5,714 bases of DNA from Chloroflexota bacterium (GCA_016875955.1 VGOH01000085.1:1-5714), one strand, 5' to 3'; shown: positions 1 through 5,565, numbered from the stretch's first letter. A program made the numbers and translations. The notes: generated by a model from the sequence alone, not told the origin.

Positions 1-9
1 CTCCTCTGC
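1..9 (-). promoter_or_regulatory. Shine-Dalgarno site of a gene starting off the left edge
   Basis: On the minus strand these bases read GCAGAGGAG, with AGGAG at the very edge of the window. Together with the promoter at 56-84 and the absence of a minus-strand start codon with a better site in 1-55, this suggests that a leftward gene begins a few bases outside the window. Nothing of its coding sequence is visible, so its identity is unknown. Confidence 0.4.
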
Positions 10-55
10 TTCATGTAACGTAAATAGACCCGTCAATGCAACCTGCTTTTTAGCT

Positions 56-84
56 ATGGTATGCCATCAATGCCGTGCTGTCAA
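56..84 (-). promoter_or_regulatory. sigma70-type promoter firing leftward out of the window
   Basis: The minus strand has a perfect -35 hexamer TTGACA (79-84), a 17-base spacer and the -10 hexamer TACCAT (56-61, four of six consensus bases). Transcription would start near position 49 and run about 45 bases to the SD site at the left edge. It lies downstream of the fmdB terminator at 127-161, so the off-window gene is probably a separate transcription unit. Confidence 0.5.
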
Positions 85-126
85 TCCGCCAAAAGTACGG
101 CTTAAAAGGCTAACACAGATATGGTT

Positions 127-161
127 TTATAATAGAATCGGGCCTGATTTGCTCAAGCCCG
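127..161 (-). terminator. Rho-independent terminator after the fmdB-like gene
   Basis: The minus-strand RNA can form a 9-bp stem, CGGGCUUGA against UCAGGCCCG (139-147 with 153-161), with a five-base loop. It is followed by the U-rich stretch AUUCUAUUAUAA. One pair is U-G, which forms only in minus-strand RNA (C-A on the other strand), so the hairpin serves leftward transcription. It lies about 47 bases beyond the stop of the zinc-ribbon gene at 208-390 and is a good candidate for the end of that transcription unit. The U-tract is imperfect. Confidence 0.6.
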
Positions 162-207
162 CGATGTGCCTATGCCAGCGAGGCCAACTGCCTCACCTCC
201 TGATGCC

Positions 208-390
208 TCAGGTGGCGCCACCGGGGGCGCAGTTTCCGGCGGAGGACGACGAGCTGAAAAGAGACAGGACACGCTTCAGCATGCCCTTTTTGCACTCAGG
301 GCATCTGGTGGGACGGTCGCTATCAGCCATGCTGCGGCGCAGTTCCAGTTTCCGACCGCACTCAGGGCATTCATATTCGTAAAGCGGCAT
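208..390 (-). CDS. FmdB-family putative regulatory protein, CxxC-CxxC zinc ribbon
   Basis: This 60-residue protein begins MPLYEYECPECG, the signature start of the FmdB / CxxC_CxxC_SSSS family. Two CxxC pairs, C8-P-E-C11 and C30-P-E-C33, should bind one zinc ion. A run of five serines (46-50), typical of the family, leads into a short tail GNCAPGGAT with one more Cys. The family name comes from a proposed regulator of formamidase in a methylotroph. The true role of most members is unknown, though a regulatory or nucleic-acid role is often assumed. The length is at the short end for the family. The start is well supported: GGAGG (399-403) lies 8 bases upstream of the ATG. It follows the small membrane protein gene on the same strand and is followed by a terminator at 127-161, so it is probably the last gene of that unit. 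The stop is TGA, and a second in-frame stop comes five codons later, so readthrough is not suspected here. Confidence 0.9.
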   Translation of the reverse strand: MPLYEYECPECGRKLELRRSMADSDRPTRCPECKKGMLKRVLSLFSSSSSAGNCAPGGAT

Positions 391-407
391 GAGAGAAACC
401 TCCCCGG

Positions 408-485
408 TTAATCCTTTTCACCCTTCTCATCATCGGTTTCAGTATCCCCGGCGTCTTCCCCGAGACGCCATTTTACCGGCGCTCA
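408..485 (-). other. possible readthrough extension of the small membrane protein after in-frame UGA
   Basis: Starting from the UGA at 483-485 the same frame reads APVKWRLGEDAGDTE and continues with an acidic, Lys/Glu/Asp-rich end to TAA at 408-410. There is no ATG, GTG or TTG codon in this stretch, so it could be translated only by reading through the UGA or by a frame change. The strongly charged end looks like a genuine cytoplasmic tail, and the TAA falls just before the fmdB SD, as expected for neighbouring operon genes. Against this, 24 open codons can easily arise by chance in GC-rich DNA. Other readings are a simple UGA stop, a recent nonsense mutation, or a sequencing error. Confidence 0.35.
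450..485 (-). promoter_or_regulatory. SECIS-like stem-loop immediately after in-frame UGA
   Basis: In minus-strand RNA the UGA (483-485) is followed by 13 bases, then a perfect 7-bp stem GGCGUCU / AGACGCC (463-469 with 450-456) closing the 6-base loop CGGGGA; one further U-G pair can extend the base. The loop starts 20 nt after the UGA and has G at its second position. As I recall the loose bacterial SECIS consensus, the loop should lie roughly 16-37 nt after the UGA with a G among its first two bases, so this fits. It lacks the bulged U and GGUC-like loop of the E. coli fdhF element. The hairpin is followed by GGGGAUAC and not a U-tract, so it is not a normal terminator. An mRNA-processing or stability hairpin between two genes is the main alternative. 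Confidence 0.4.
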
Positions 486-707
486 GCCAAACCGAGGCCG
501 CTCGGCACCGCCGCCGTCGGCGGTCGGGCTGCCCCTGCCCGATGCGCTGGCCGCCGAGATAAGAAACAGGCCCACCATAGCCCCGATGAGCGCCCCGACC
601 CCCAGGTTAGAAGTATAAGCCGCGCCTTCACCCTGACTGTACAGGTAACTCAGGGTGATGCCGATAGCTGCCCCGACCATAACGCCGATTACATATCTCA
701 ACTTCAT
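483..707 (-). CDS. small two-helix membrane protein, possible Sec-containing extension
   Basis: Read to the first stop, this is a 74-residue protein of no family I recognise. It has two hydrophobic helices, about residues 4-23 and 35-53, both rich in small residues spaced like GxxxG (G8, G12, G16; G38, G42, G46), joined by a polar loop SQGEGAAYTSN. Lys2 and Arg4 before helix 1 suggest that both ends face the cytoplasm. A Gly/Ser-rich tail (SGRGSPTADGGGAERPRFG) follows. The ATG at 705-707 is preceded by GGTGAGGG (711-718), a moderate SD. The stop is UGA, but the frame remains open for 24 codons to TAA at 408-410, and a hairpin sits just after the UGA (see 450-485). If UGA is read as Sec, the product is 99 residues and the gap to fmdB shrinks from 92 to 17 bases. 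It likely shares a transcript with fmdB. The gene call is fairly sure; where it ends is open. Confidence 0.7.
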   Translation of the reverse strand: MKLRYVIGVMVGAAIGITLSYLYSQGEGAAYTSNLGVGALIGAMVGLFLISAASASGRGSPTADGGGAERPRFG

Positions 708-731
708 CTGCCCTCACCACAAATTATCTCA

Positions 732-745
732 ATGTCATCTGACAT
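732..745. repeat. short inverted repeat, possible operator
   Basis: ATGTCA and TGACAT form 6-base arms around a two-base centre (TC). The dyad lies 25-38 bases upstream of the small membrane protein start and coincides with the start point predicted from the candidate promoter at 751-779. Such a position suits a repressor site, but arms this short can occur by chance. Confidence 0.3.
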
Positions 746-750
746 ACCTA

Positions 751-779
751 ATTTTAATGGCAGAGTTCCCATCTGTCTG
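751..779 (-). promoter_or_regulatory. candidate promoter for the small membrane protein and fmdB genes
   Basis: The minus strand reads CAGACA (774-779, four of six -35 bases), a 17-base spacer, then TAAAAT (751-756, five of six -10 bases). It lies between the dehydrogenase stop and the small membrane protein start and would give a leader of about 37 bases. No convincing terminator separates the two genes, so readthrough from the dehydrogenase promoter is also possible. Confidence 0.3.
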
Positions 780-805
780 TGACTAATATCACTTCCGCCC
801 GGAGG

Positions 806-1582
806 TCAATAGCCCTCCGGCCCCAGGCAGAGTCCACCGTCAACGATGATATTCTGTCCGGTTATATAGCTGGCCTCATCGGATACCAGGAAAAGCACGG
901 CATTGGCGATATCCTCCGGCTTGGCCAGCCTGCCCAGCTTGATGCCCTTTTCCCACTGGGGGATGAGGTCGGGCGCCATTTTGCGGACGCGCTCCGTGCC
1001 CACAATCCCGGGGGAAACGCAGTTGACGCGTATGCCGTACGGCGCCGCTTCCTTGGCCAGCGTTACCGTCATGCCGTAGATGCCCGCTTTGGCCGCCGAG
1101 TACTCCACGCCTTTCATCATGCCGATTACGCCGGCGGTGGAAGAGATGCTGACGATGGCGCCGGTGCGCCTTTCCATCATGTGGTTGATGACCGCCCGCG
1201 CGCAGTTAATCGGTGCCAGAAGGTTCAGCCGGACGATTTCTTCGCCACGTGTTTTCTCCGACCGGGCGAATAGGTCCATCTTGGTCTTGATGGACGGCCC
1301 GGTGGAGCCGCCCGCCACGTTCACCAGAATATCCACCTGCCCGAATTGCTCCAGCGCCGCCCTGACCAGCCTCTCCGCCTCGGCAATTTTGATGACGTCG
1401 GCGTCCACGGCTACCGCCTCCGCGCCCAGCCTCTTGAGCTCAGCAAGCATCCGACTGCTGGCCTCATTATTCACGTCAGCGATAACAATTCTGGCGCCCT
1501 CCCGCGCCAGCAGTTTTGATATCTCCCCGCCTATGGCCCCGGCACCGCCAGTTACGATAGCAACCTTGTCTTTTACTCGCAT
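806..1582 (-). CDS. short-chain dehydrogenase/reductase (SDR), classical FabG-like type
   Basis: This 258-residue protein has the normal length and order of a classical SDR, a soluble NAD(P)-dependent oxidoreductase acting on a carbonyl/hydroxyl pair. The nucleotide-binding loop is TGGAGAIG (11-18), in which the second motif glycine is Ala16. Asp36 at the end of strand 2 suggests NAD(H) preference. NVAG (88-91) replaces the usual NNAG. The catalytic set is Asn120, Ser148, Tyr161 and Lys165 (YSAAK), followed by the family PG motif (PGIVGTE, 191-197) and the C-terminal SYITGQNIIVDGG. The substrate cannot be read from sequence; 3-oxoacyl, sugar-alcohol and sterol-type substrates are all possible. 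The insert at about 92-115 (STGPSIKTKMDLF and on) is the likely substrate region. AGGGAG (1589-1594) lies 6 bases before the ATG, and a promoter is present at 1626-1654. The stop is TGA, within a 7-bp inverted repeat (799-805 / 814-820) that lacks a U-tract. Confidence 0.93.
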   Translation of the reverse strand: MRVKDKVAIVTGGAGAIGGEISKLLAREGARIVIADVNNEASSRMLAELKRLGAEAVAVDADVIKIAEAERLVRAALEQFGQVDILVNVAGGSTGPSIKTKMDLFARSEKTRGEEIVRLNLLAPINCARAVINHMMERRTGAIVSISSTAGVIGMMKGVEYSAAKAGIYGMTVTLAKEAAPYGIRVNCVSPGIVGTERVRKMAPDLIPQWEKGIKLGRLAKPEDIANAVLFLVSDEASYITGQNIIVDGGLCLGPEGY

Positions 1583-1625
1583 CCTTTTCTCCCTGTTTTA
1601 TAATTAGCGTGATTCGTCCCTCACC

Positions 1626-1654
1626 ATTATACTTGACTGACCACCAAGTGAAAA
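1626..1654 (-). promoter_or_regulatory. sigma70-type promoter of the SDR gene
   Basis: On the minus strand, TTTTCA (1649-1654, four of six -35 bases) is separated by 17 bases from a perfect TATAAT (1626-1631). Transcription would start near 1619, giving a leader of about 37 bases that contains the SD at 1589-1594. The promoter lies just past the terminator at 1669-1720, so the SDR gene should be transcribed independently of the gene at 1818-2135. Confidence 0.6.
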
Positions 1655-1668
1655 ACTGCCGCTTTTGA

Positions 1669-1720
1669 TAAAAATAAACCGGGCACTGATACCACCTTGT
1701 ACTGTCCGCTTCAGTGCCCG
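1669..1720 (-). terminator. probable Rho-independent terminator of the 105-residue protein gene
   Basis: A perfect 10-base inverted repeat, CGGGCACTGA (1680-1689) and TCAGTGCCCG (1711-1720), encloses a 21-base loop. In minus-strand RNA it is followed by GGUUUAUUUUUAUC, a good U-rich tract; no matching tract lies on the other side. It stands about 100 bases beyond the stop of the gene at 1818-2135, which makes it the likely transcript end for that gene. The large loop is less usual than a tetraloop. Confidence 0.6.
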
Positions 1721-1817
1721 ATATGTCTTTGCCGTTAATAGCTAAACTTCAGCGCAGACAAATGCCCATATTGCTGCCGGATATTTAAGCTTCCCTCGCC
1801 TCCTGGTTTAAGATTGC

Positions 1818-2135
1818 TTATTTACCGCTTCTGGCTCTCTTATATAGTGCTGCCACCTGTGCTTTCCACGCCGGAGCCCGGTCACGGACAAAGCGTCTGG
1901 TCGGTTCCTGCTGCGTGCAGACCAGCATGGAATTGATGTTGACCCAGGGCACGAAGATATCTTCACTGAACTGTTTTACTCCATCCAGCTGGTCATCCCA
2001 TTCCACCTGGGTCATGCGGACGCCATACTCGTCCAGAGCCTGCACCAGGCCTATGTAGCAGCATTCTGGTGCTGTTTCTGGAATCAAACTGACGGCCACG
2101 AAATAGCCGGGTTTGAGAACCTCTGGTTTTGGCAT
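1818..2135 (-). CDS. hypothetical protein, 105 residues, possible small beta-barrel
   Basis: I do not recognise this protein. It is soluble, with no signal peptide or membrane helix. The first 70 residues look like alternating beta strands: GYFVAVSLI (10-18), CYIGLVQALDE (26-36), GVRMTQVEWDD (38-48), and DIFVPWVNINSMLV (59-72). The pattern of a strand pair, a turn, and a closing 'FVPWxNI' strand resembles small SH3/Sm-like barrels, but this is only my inference. The C-terminal part (TRRFVRDRAPAWKAQVAALYKRARSGK, from residue 79) is basic and probably helical, and might bind nucleic acid or an acidic partner. Cysteines are at 25, 26 and 73. The start is very well supported: AGGAGGTGA (2139-2147) lies 3 bases before the ATG, and a near-consensus promoter lies at 2163-2191. 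A terminator follows at 1669-1720, so this is probably a single-gene unit with strong expression. Confidence 0.85.
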   Translation of the reverse strand: MPKPEVLKPGYFVAVSLIPETAPECCYIGLVQALDEYGVRMTQVEWDDQLDGVKQFSEDIFVPWVNINSMLVCTQQEPTRRFVRDRAPAWKAQVAALYKRARSGK

Positions 2136-2162
2136 ATCTCACCTCCTAACTATCGTAGAACA

Positions 2163-2191
2163 ATAATAAACGGTTACGCGGCAAACGTCAA
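2163..2191 (-). promoter_or_regulatory. strong sigma70-type promoter of the 105-residue protein gene
   Basis: The minus strand has TTGACG (2186-2191, five of six), a 17-base spacer and TATTAT (2163-2168, five of six). The start point near 2156 would give a leader of only about 20 bases, carrying the near-perfect SD. It is back to back with the plus-strand promoter at 2229-2257; their -35 boxes are 37 bases apart. Confidence 0.7.
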
Positions 2192-2228
2192 TCCACTTAA
2201 CATGGCCCCGCCGGCCTCCAGCATTCTG

Positions 2229-2257
2229 TTGACTTTTCACAGTGCTCACCCTATACT
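2229..2257 (+). promoter_or_regulatory. strong sigma70-type promoter of the 66-residue membrane protein gene
   Basis: The plus strand has TTGACT (2229-2234, five of six), a 17-base spacer and TATACT (2252-2257, five of six). Transcription would start near 2264, about 25 bases before the ATG at 2289. This rules against the longer reading frame from the ATG at 2202, which would lie upstream of the transcription start. Confidence 0.7.
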
Positions 2258-2288
2258 TGGCTCAAGTCTTTGGATAGCGGAGGGGAAA

Positions 2289-2489
2289 ATGAGCATATTA
2301 TTTATTTTGCTCCCGTTTATCGGCGTTATCCTGCTCATTTCCGGTGGCATCGGGCTCTTTCTCGTCAACCTCAATTACCCCATGGGCGACCTTCTCTGGA
2401 TGCAGGGCAACCTCACCTACGGCATCTTCGCGCTTATCGGATTGGCCATCACTATCAGTTACATGATAAGCGGACTGGAAACGGAATAG
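2289..2489 (+). CDS. small two-helix integral membrane protein, unknown function
   Basis: This 66-residue protein matches no family I can name. It is almost wholly two membrane helices, about residues 3-27 (ILFILLPFIGVILLISGG and on) and 43-61 (TYGIFALIGLAITISYMIS), joined by a short loop with NLNYPMGDLLWMQGN. It ends with an acidic GLETE. The hairpin shape, with little outside the membrane, suggests a structural or partner-binding role. The same frame extends upstream to an ATG at 2202, but I chose 2289 because GGAGGGG (2279-2285) lies just before it, the promoter -10 is at 2252-2257, and the extra 29 residues would be coded by promoter DNA. It is the only plus-strand gene in the window, divergent from the 105-residue protein gene and convergent with the mscS-like gene, whose stop lies 43 bases on. 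The stop is TAG. Confidence 0.75.
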   Translation: MSILFILLPFIGVILLISGGIGLFLVNLNYPMGDLLWMQGNLTYGIFALIGLAITISYMISGLETE

Positions 2490-2532
2490 CAGCAACCGGG
2501 CAACGGCGGTACTGGCGGTGCGGCTAAAACGG

Positions 2533-3642
2533 CTACCGCTTCCCTTCCTCCCAGGGTGAATTGCCAAAGTACACCTTGGTATGTGGCCAGGGTATCTCAA
2601 TGCCCTCAGCATCAAACGCTTTCTTAATCCGATAGCGCAGCTCGCCCATGACATTCCACTGCTCCAGCGGCTTGACATCGCCCAGAATCTTGATATCAAT
2701 GCCAGAGTCGCCCAGCTTATTAACCCTCAGCACCTGAGGTATGGTCCGGATGCGCCAGTTCCAGTCTGGTTCCTCTGCCAGCTCCTTACCTACCCGATTG
2801 ATGACGCTGATGGCACGGTCAAGGTCAGCGTTATAGGAGACCGAGACGTCCAGATTGACGCGGGAAAAGTGCCGGGTATAGTTGCTGGCGACCTTTATTT
2901 CGCCATTGGGAATGTGGTGTACAATGCCATCCAGGTCACGCAGCACCGTCTTTCTTAAAGTGATGTCCTCCACCAGGCCGGCGATGTCAGCCACCCTGGC
3001 CACATCACCCACCCGGTACTGGTTCTCCAGCAGAATGAAAACACCGGCAATAAGGTCCCGGATTAAATACTGGGCACCGAAGCCAACGGCAATGCCGGCA
3101 ATACCAAAGCCGGCCAGAATGGGACCAATATTGACATTAAGTTCAGACAGAATCATGAAGCCGACAAGCAGGACAATCAGTATTTTGCCCAAACCCATGA
3201 AGACACCCTGAATGGTGTCAGCTCGCCTCTTCATCCCCTCCCGGCTTTCTCCCCGCTTCGGTTTGGCCATGGCACGCTGCACCAGCAAAGGGAGAAATTT
3301 CCTCAGAAGATACCATAGCACGAACCCTATGAGGAAGATGATTAGAACGCGGGTTCCGTGTTCCAGAAACCACTGCTGAACCATGGCCACCGTTATCACA
3401 TCGTAAATGCCCTCTTCGGACAGGACAATGGCCACTCCGGTCATCCCGATAAGCAACAGCGCGAGCCCTTCCAAGGACCAGAAGGTGATGTTTATCCACT
3501 TATGTATTCCAGTCCTGCGTTCTTCTGCTACCAAGTGCTCAATGCCACTCTGAACGCGGCCTTTGATAATCAGCAGAATAATCAGGGCAACGGCCGAGGC
3601 AATAAAGAGCCACCAGCTGTTATGCGTAATCCAGTCCCACAT
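2533..3642 (-). CDS. MscS-family small-conductance mechanosensitive channel
   Basis: This 369-residue inner-membrane protein should open under membrane tension and release solutes on osmotic downshock. Predicted helices lie at about 10-27, 50-75, 91-117 and 147-168, followed by the pore-lining helix. That last helix and the start of the beta domain carry the MscS signature: AGFGIAGIAVGFGAQ (177-191), DLIAGVFILLENQYRVGD (196-213), then the conserved IPNG (244-247). The C-terminal part ends with GIEIPWPHTKVYF (347-359), matching the MscS cytoplasmic vestibule. With five helices it is larger than E. coli MscS (286 residues, three helices), as in many YbdG/YnaI-like or other family members. A charged loop at 125-142 (KPKRGESREGMKRR) separates helices 3 and 4. 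GGAGG (3652-3656) lies 9 bases before the ATG. It starts 57 bases after the selB stop with no terminator between, so it is probably co-transcribed with selAB, though there is no known functional link. Confidence 0.93.
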   Translation of the reverse strand: MWDWITHNSWWLFIASAVALIILLIIKGRVQSGIEHLVAEERRTGIHKWINITFWSLEGLALLLIGMTGVAIVLSEEGIYDVITVAMVQQWFLEHGTRVLIIFLIGFVLWYLLRKFLPLLVQRAMAKPKRGESREGMKRRADTIQGVFMGLGKILIVLLVGFMILSELNVNIGPILAGFGIAGIAVGFGAQYLIRDLIAGVFILLENQYRVGDVARVADIAGLVEDITLRKTVLRDLDGIVHHIPNGEIKVASNYTRHFSRVNLDVSVSYNADLDRAISVINRVGKELAEEPDWNWRIRTIPQVLRVNKLGDSGIDIKILGDVKPLEQWNVMGELRYRIKKAFDAEGIEIPWPHTKVYFGNSPWEEGKR

Positions 3643-3675
3643 ATCTTGACACCTCCCCTGTGCCGGGCAATGAAA

Positions 3676-3703
3676 ATTATACTACGCCCAAATAGATCAT
3701 TAA
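3676..3703 (-). promoter_or_regulatory. possible internal promoter between selB and the mscS-like gene
   Basis: A perfect TATAAT (3676-3681, minus strand) lies in the 57-base gap, 34 bases before the mscS ATG. The best -35 is poor: TTAATG (3698-3703, three of six bases) at a 16-base spacing. It could let the channel gene be expressed without selAB, but a lone TATAAT in AT-rich sequence is weak evidence. Confidence 0.25.
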
Positions 3704-5550
3704 TATAGCACCCGCGCATCGCCCACACGTCGGGTCACTTTCTGCCCGTCCAGATACTCCAGCAGCGCCTGGGCATATTTACGGCTGGTCTGGAACATGT
3801 CCCGCACTTCCGCCAGCGTTATCTGCCCCTGGGCCTTGAGGCGAGAAATTACTCTGGCCACCATTTCATCATATGTGGCAGCAGCAAAGACGACGTCCCC
3901 GCTCACCTTCACCACCTGGCGTCTTTCAATAAGCAGGTTGAGAAGGTCAGGCTCAGGAATCGAATCGCTGGGCGGGGCATAAGGGTTCCCGGCCAGCGAG
4001 CGGAGAAAGGCGTCCAGCCTGGCCTGCTGCATCTGGCTCAGCTGTACACGATGTGCCGGCAACCGAACCACCGCCCCGTCATCGGCCATGATTTGCTGCG
4101 CCACCAGCTTCTGAAAGGCAATGGCAGCGTTATCTCCCAACTTCAGCCGACTTCCCAGCTCCACTTTTGGCATACCGGGGCGCGTTGGAAATTTCCGGTG
4201 GTATTCCTGAAGGGCTGCCTTTGTTTTCTGGACCACGCCCTCCCATTTTTGGGCCGTCATCATCAGAGAATTTTCCCCGCGGCCCAGGTCAACCGCCTTC
4301 CCCTGCGCCACGAGGGAAGCGATGGCCGCCTTCACTTCATCAGGCTTCAGATTGAGTTCGGATACCAGGGTGGCGGTTCCCGTCAACGGCTTTGTTTCCA
4401 GAAGCGCCAGCACCATCTCTTCCGCAGTGCCGGTGTCTTTTGCTTCCAGATTCTCAATGACATCGGGGCGAAAACGGCGAAGTCGCCTCGTCTGCGACTC
4501 AATGATTCGGCCACCGCCGAGAGTCTCCATCGGGGAACGAACGATGAAATGGTCGCCGTTGACCACCGCCAGCGGCCGGTCAAGTGAAACCTGCGCCCAG
4601 CCAGTCTGCCCCGGTTTAAGCTCATCTGCTGACAGCAGGCGGACTCTGGCCATGGTCTCTGCCGCCCCGGTGTGGAAACTGACGGTGGCATTGTGTTTCA
4701 GTGGCCGGTGCAGGTAGCCCAGCAGCTTCAGTTTCACCGTCAACAGCCTGGTGGGAGTCAGCCACCCTGGACTGGTCAGCACGTCGCCACGCTGCAGCTG
4801 GGCGGTGTTTATGCCTACCAAGTTTGCCGCCACCCGGCTTCCCGGCGTGGCCGTGTCAAGGCGGGTTTTATGCGATTGCAGCCCGCGCAGTCGCGTCTTC
4901 AGGGCCGGGGACACAATCTCCACCTCCTGCCCCACGGACAGAGAGCCGTCTATCAATGTCCCGGTGACCACGGTGCCCGACCCGGCCATGGTGAAAACTC
5001 GGTCAATGGCCAGTCTGGGCCGGCCCAGGTCGCGCCGCGGCTCCGTGGCACTTAATAAATCATCTATGGTAGCCAACAGTGCTGGTAGCCCATCGCCATT
5101 AAGCGCTGAGACGGCGACTATTGGCGCTCCTGACAGGCTTGTGGTGCTGATAAGCTCCTCCACCTCCATACGAACCAGGGTCAGCAGCTCCTCATCAACC
5201 AGGTCCTTCTTGGTGATGACCACGACCCCCCTCTTTATCTCCAGCAGGTCGATAATCGCCAGGTGCTCCCTGGTCTGCGGCATGATGCCCTCGTTGGCGG
5301 CAACGATGAGCATCGCCAGGTCAATGCCCCCCACCCCGGCGAGCATGTTCCTGACGAACCGCTCGTGCCCGGGGACATCAATAATGCCCACCTCGCGCCC
5401 GCTGGGCAGCTTCAGCCAGGCAAAGCCGAGGTCTATGGTCATGCCGCGCTCTTTTTCCTCGCGCAGCCGGTCCGGGTCAATGCCGGTGAGCGCCTTCACC
5501 AGAACCGATTTACCGTGGTCAATGTGGCCGGCTGTTCCCAGAACGTACAT
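3700..5550 (-). CDS. selB: selenocysteine-specific translation elongation factor SelB
   Basis: SelB is a cytosolic GTPase that carries Sec-tRNA(Sec) to the ribosome and binds the SECIS hairpin beside a Sec-coding UGA. At 616 residues it is about the size of E. coli SelB (614). The N-terminal EF-Tu-like G domain shows G1 GHIDHGKS (8-15), G2 region ERGMTIDLGFA (34-44), G3 DVPGHE (58-63), G4 TKKD (113-116) and G5 SAL (148-150). The second domain follows with RLAIDRVFTMAGSGTVVTGT (179-198), highly typical of SelB. A third barrel covers roughly 265-350. The C-terminal third (about 370-616) is the SelB winged-helix array; the last unit, TLAEVRDMFQTSRKYAQALLEYLD (from 578), is the SECIS-binding module. 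All key motifs are intact. It begins 15 bases after the selA stop; the SD is weak (AAAGGGCGGA), which suggests translational coupling to selA. The conventional MYVLGTAGH start supports this ATG. Confidence 0.97.
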   Translation of the reverse strand: MYVLGTAGHIDHGKSVLVKALTGIDPDRLREEKERGMTIDLGFAWLKLPSGREVGIIDVPGHERFVRNMLAGVGGIDLAMLIVAANEGIMPQTREHLAIIDLLEIKRGVVVITKKDLVDEELLTLVRMEVEELISTTSLSGAPIVAVSALNGDGLPALLATIDDLLSATEPRRDLGRPRLAIDRVFTMAGSGTVVTGTLIDGSLSVGQEVEIVSPALKTRLRGLQSHKTRLDTATPGSRVAANLVGINTAQLQRGDVLTSPGWLTPTRLLTVKLKLLGYLHRPLKHNATVSFHTGAAETMARVRLLSADELKPGQTGWAQVSLDRPLAVVNGDHFIVRSPMETLGGGRIIESQTRRLRRFRPDVIENLEAKDTGTAEEMVLALLETKPLTGTATLVSELNLKPDEVKAAIASLVAQGKAVDLGRGENSLMMTAQKWEGVVQKTKAALQEYHRKFPTRPGMPKVELGSRLKLGDNAAIAFQKLVAQQIMADDGAVVRLPAHRVQLSQMQQARLDAFLRSLAGNPYAPPSDSIPEPDLLNLLIERRQVVKVSGDVVFAAATYDEMVARVISRLKAQGQITLAEVRDMFQTSRKYAQALLEYLDGQKVTRRVGDARVLY

Positions 5551-5565
5551 ATCGTCCGCCCTTTA

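Noticed and set aside
193..210. The FmdB-like gene also ends in UGA, so readthrough was considered.
   Set aside because: Only four codons (GIRR) follow before another UGA, and the short Ser-rich tail is a normal family ending.
211..222. A 12-base palindrome GGTGGCGCCACC at the end of the zinc-ribbon gene.
   Set aside because: It is within codons for Gly, Ala and Thr in GC-rich sequence, has no loop for a stable hairpin, and no second copy was seen.
56..411. Plus-strand open frames of 81-108 codons over the left end.
   Set aside because: They lie antisense to the zinc-ribbon gene and across its terminator, with low-complexity translation and no SD.
799..820. Inverted repeat CCGGAGG / CCTCCGG with an 8-base loop around the SDR stop codon, considered as a terminator.
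   Set aside because: Its minus-strand RNA is followed by GCGGAAGUG with no U-tract, and one arm lies in coding sequence.
1600..1769. A minus-strand frame starting ATG at 1767-1769 reads MGICLR, then UGA (1749-1751), then stays open for many codons; this would give a CxxU motif and a second selenoprotein candidate.
   Set aside because: There is no SD before the ATG, no stem-loop with its loop 16-37 nt after the UGA, and the frame runs through the terminator hairpin at 1680-1720 and the SDR promoter and start. The open stretch is best explained by chance.
2506..2539. GCGGTA and TACCGC arms in the convergent gap between the 66-residue protein gene and the mscS-like gene, considered as a bidirectional terminator.
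   Set aside because: The six-base arms are 22 bases apart, overlap the mscS stop, and have no U-tract on either side; too weak to call.
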